A stretch of 64,000 bases of DNA, from NCBI RefSeq assembly GCF_014696625.1, contig NZ_JACJQL010000035.1, positions 1 through 64,000 of the forward strand, given 5' to 3'. Below, in pieces: positions 62,663 to 64,000 of this stretch; the first letter of the stretch is position 1, and each line of letters starts with the position of its first letter. Below the pieces are notes generated by a model. It saw only the letters and a list, made by a program, of their open reading frames with translations, was not told where the DNA came from and did not search any database. The position numbers and the translations under genes were made by a program. This DNA is from Nostoc parmelioides FACHB-3921 (lineage in GTDB: Bacteria; Cyanobacteriota; Cyanobacteriia; Cyanobacteriales; Nostocaceae).

Positions 62663-63163
62663 ACACCCCTACACCCTTACACCCTTAATTCCTGACCGAA
62701 GAGGCGGAGGGGCAGGGAGCAGGGAGCAGGGGGAGGAATCCCTGCCCGGTAGCCGTGAAGCGGAGCGAAACATGAAGAGAAGTCTGAGCGCCGGCTTCCG
62801 GCGATCAGAACTTCGGGGTACAAGCCTCGCCCTTACAGGGCGCTCTTGCTGGGTCGAAGTCTGAGCTTCAGTCCCAGTTTTCCCCCTTGCTCCCTGCCCT
62901 CTGCTCCCCTGCCTCTTTTGACAACCCACTCCAACAAGACTTTATTTTGTTGAAGATTTGATGAATTCTTGATCAAAAGACACAAATACTTCATGATGTT
63001 TGTTATTTTGCTAAGTGAATTAACAAAAATCTAAAGAAAATGTAAACACCCTAAGCAAAAATCTGGAATGAGTCTTATTCCTGCTGTATTGTCATATTTA
63101 GGCTAAATGGTTTAGAACCAATATCAAAAGCTACTAACAATATCTATAAGTAACTGGGAAAAT
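62663..63163. other. intergenic region with a large composite repeat
   Basis: 501 bases between same-strand genes. It begins with ACACCCTT units, holds the composite element at 62697-62922, and ends in an AT-rich stretch forming the promoter and leader of the decarboxylase gene. Confidence 0.5.
62697..62922. mobile_element. GC-rich composite repeat with inverted ends (MITE-like)
   Basis: The left end reads GAAGAGGCGGAGGGGCAGGG and is purine-rich to 62735. The right end (about 62880-62922) is its approximate inverse, with CTCCCTGCCCTCTGCTCCCC. Between them AAGTCTGAGC occurs twice (62788 and 62859), with hairpins such as GCCGGCTTCCGGC. No protein is encoded. Confidence 0.55.
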
Positions 63164-64000
63164 ATGAGAATTTTGGTGACTGGCGGTGCAGGATTTATTG
63201 GTTCCCATCTTATTGATCGACTGATACCTCAAGGCCATGAAGTTATTTGTTTAGATAACTTCTACACAGGCGACAAACGCAATATTCATAAATGGGCGAA
63301 CCATCCCAATTTTGAACTCATTCGCCACGATATAACCGAACCAATTAGGTTAGAAGTTGATCAGATTTATCATTTAGCTTGTCCAGCTTCCCCAGTACAC
63401 TATCAGTACAACCCAGTCAAAACCGTTAAAACTAACGTGATGGGTACACTAAATATGTTAGGGTTAGCCAAACGTGTCAAGGCGAGATTTTTCTTAGCAT
63501 CCACCAGTGAAGTATACGGTGATCCTGAAATCCATCCTCAAACTGAAGAGTATCGGGGTAACGTGAATCCTATTGGTATCCGTTCTTGCTACGACGAAGG
63601 TAAAAGAATTGCGGAAACCCTGGCATTTGATTATTACAGACAAAATAAAGTTGATATTAGAGTTGTCCGTATATTCAACACCTACGGCCCCAGGATGTTA
63701 GAAAACGATGGACGGGTGGTGAGTAACTTTATAGTTCAAGCTTTACGAGGCACACCTTTAACAGTATACGGTGATGGCTCACAAACTCGCAGTTTTTGCT
63801 ATGTTTCTGACTTGGTGGAAGGTTTTATCCGCTTGATGAATAGCGATTACGTCGGGCCAGTCAATTTAGGAAATCCTGGTGAATACACCATTCTAGAATT
63901 AGCGCAAGCTGTGCAAAATTTGATCAATCCAGATGCACAGATCAAGTTTGAACCATTGCCTGCTGATGATCCACGTCGTCGCCAACCAGATATTACAAAA
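63164..64000 (+). CDS. UDP-glucuronate decarboxylase (SDR family), 3' end outside window
   Basis: The frame is open from ATG 63164 to the window edge (279 codons) without a stop. An extended SDR fold is clear: NAD-binding GGAGFIGSHL (residues 7-16), catalytic Ser in LASTSEVYGDP, and a YxxxK motif (CYDEGKR). The blocks IRVVRIFNTYGPRM and DLVEGFIRLM are shared by UXS (UDP-xylose synthase). It would make UDP-xylose from UDP-glucuronate for surface polysaccharides. Homologues are about 310-320 residues, so only about 35 residues are missing. Confidence 0.92.
   Translation, partial: MRILVTGGAGFIGSHLIDRLIPQGHEVICLDNFYTGDKRNIHKWANHPNFELIRHDITEPIRLEVDQIYHLACPASPVHYQYNPVKTVKTNVMGTLNMLGLAKRVKARFFLASTSEVYGDPEIHPQTEEYRGNVNPIGIRSCYDEGKRIAETLAFDYYRQNKVDIRVVRIFNTYGPRMLENDGRVVSNFIVQALRGTPLTVYGDGSQTRSFCYVSDLVEGFIRLMNSDYVGPVNLGNPGEYTILELAQAVQNLINPDAQIKFEPLPADDPRRRQPDITK

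Noticed and set aside
62669..62929. 86-codon leftward frame
   Set aside because: It is the translation of the GC-rich composite repeat; Arg/Ser-rich composition is an artefact of base content.
1..64000. tRNA, rRNA, transposase or prophage genes
   Set aside because: None was found on reading the intergenic regions; the holin-like gene at 51534 lacks any phage neighbours.

Overview
The window is a chromosomal segment of a filamentous, heterocyst-type cyanobacterium of the Anabaena/Nostoc/Trichormus group. The evidence is frequent GCGATCGC (HIP1) octamers, many intergenic runs of short heptad repeats (STRR), phycobiliprotein lyases, the NDH-1 subunit NdhS, Psb29/Thf1 and a cyanobacterial nitrate-assimilation operon. 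Gene content and order closely resemble what I recall of the Anabaena sp. PCC 7120 region from dxs through the nir operon to ndhS. I could not run an alignment, so the strain is not assigned.

Layout. 1-7.2 kb: small zinc-ribbon and thioredoxin-like ferredoxin genes, an SLH-domain protein, dxs (isoprenoid entry), two small unknowns and an O-methyltransferase interrupted by an in-frame TAG. 7.2-24.4 kb: a nitrate-assimilation block. Leftward genes are cnaT and ntcB (regulators), an SLH/OprB-type porin, nirB (HEAT-repeat partner of nitrite reductase) and a Rieske lipoprotein. Rightward is nirA-nrtA-nrtB-nrtC-nrtD-narB, then a PsiE-like gene and narM. NtcA boxes with a -10 box exactly 22 nt away are visible before both nirA and ntcB. 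24.6-29.5 kb: a DJ-1/PfpI protein, a ferritin-like DUF892 protein, a HEAT-repeat protein next to the bilin lyase cpeS/cpcS, and a nuclease-like/TPR fusion. 29.6-34.4 kb: glcF and glcE (glycolate oxidation), a methyltransferase and a Ca2+/H+ exchanger, all leftward.

35-46.5 kb: a large GH57-like (DUF3536) protein, a KGK/HNH two-gene unit, a secreted 47-residue-repeat protein, a UspA protein, PEP synthase, small cyanobacterial proteins and an MsbA-type ABC exporter. 46.6-54.1 kb: a YkvA-like protein, an orphan Cache/HAMP histidine kinase, an ExbB/ExbD pair, a holin-like membrane protein, Psb29, CpeT/CpcT and a STAS protein. 54.4-64 kb: hemF, an SRPBCC protein, an Mrp ATPase, RodA, NdhS, a HAS-barrel protein, a cation/proton antiporter fused to a Usp region, and the start of a UDP-glucuronate decarboxylase that runs off the end.

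The nitrate genes form one functional unit. NrtABCD imports nitrate/nitrite, NarB reduces nitrate to nitrite with help from NarM, and NirA reduces nitrite to ammonium with help from NirB. NtcA, NtcB and CnaT control expression. The spacers of this operon are full of heptad repeats, and one such repeat lies inside narB and a different one inside ppsA. I saw no tRNA, rRNA, CRISPR array, transposase or prophage. I found no clear-cut new multi-gene system. The best leads are the Rieske and PsiE-like companions of the nitrate genes, the nuclease-like/TPR fusion, the KGK-HNH pair, a three-copy dispersed repeat, and two genes or remnants broken by in-frame stops.
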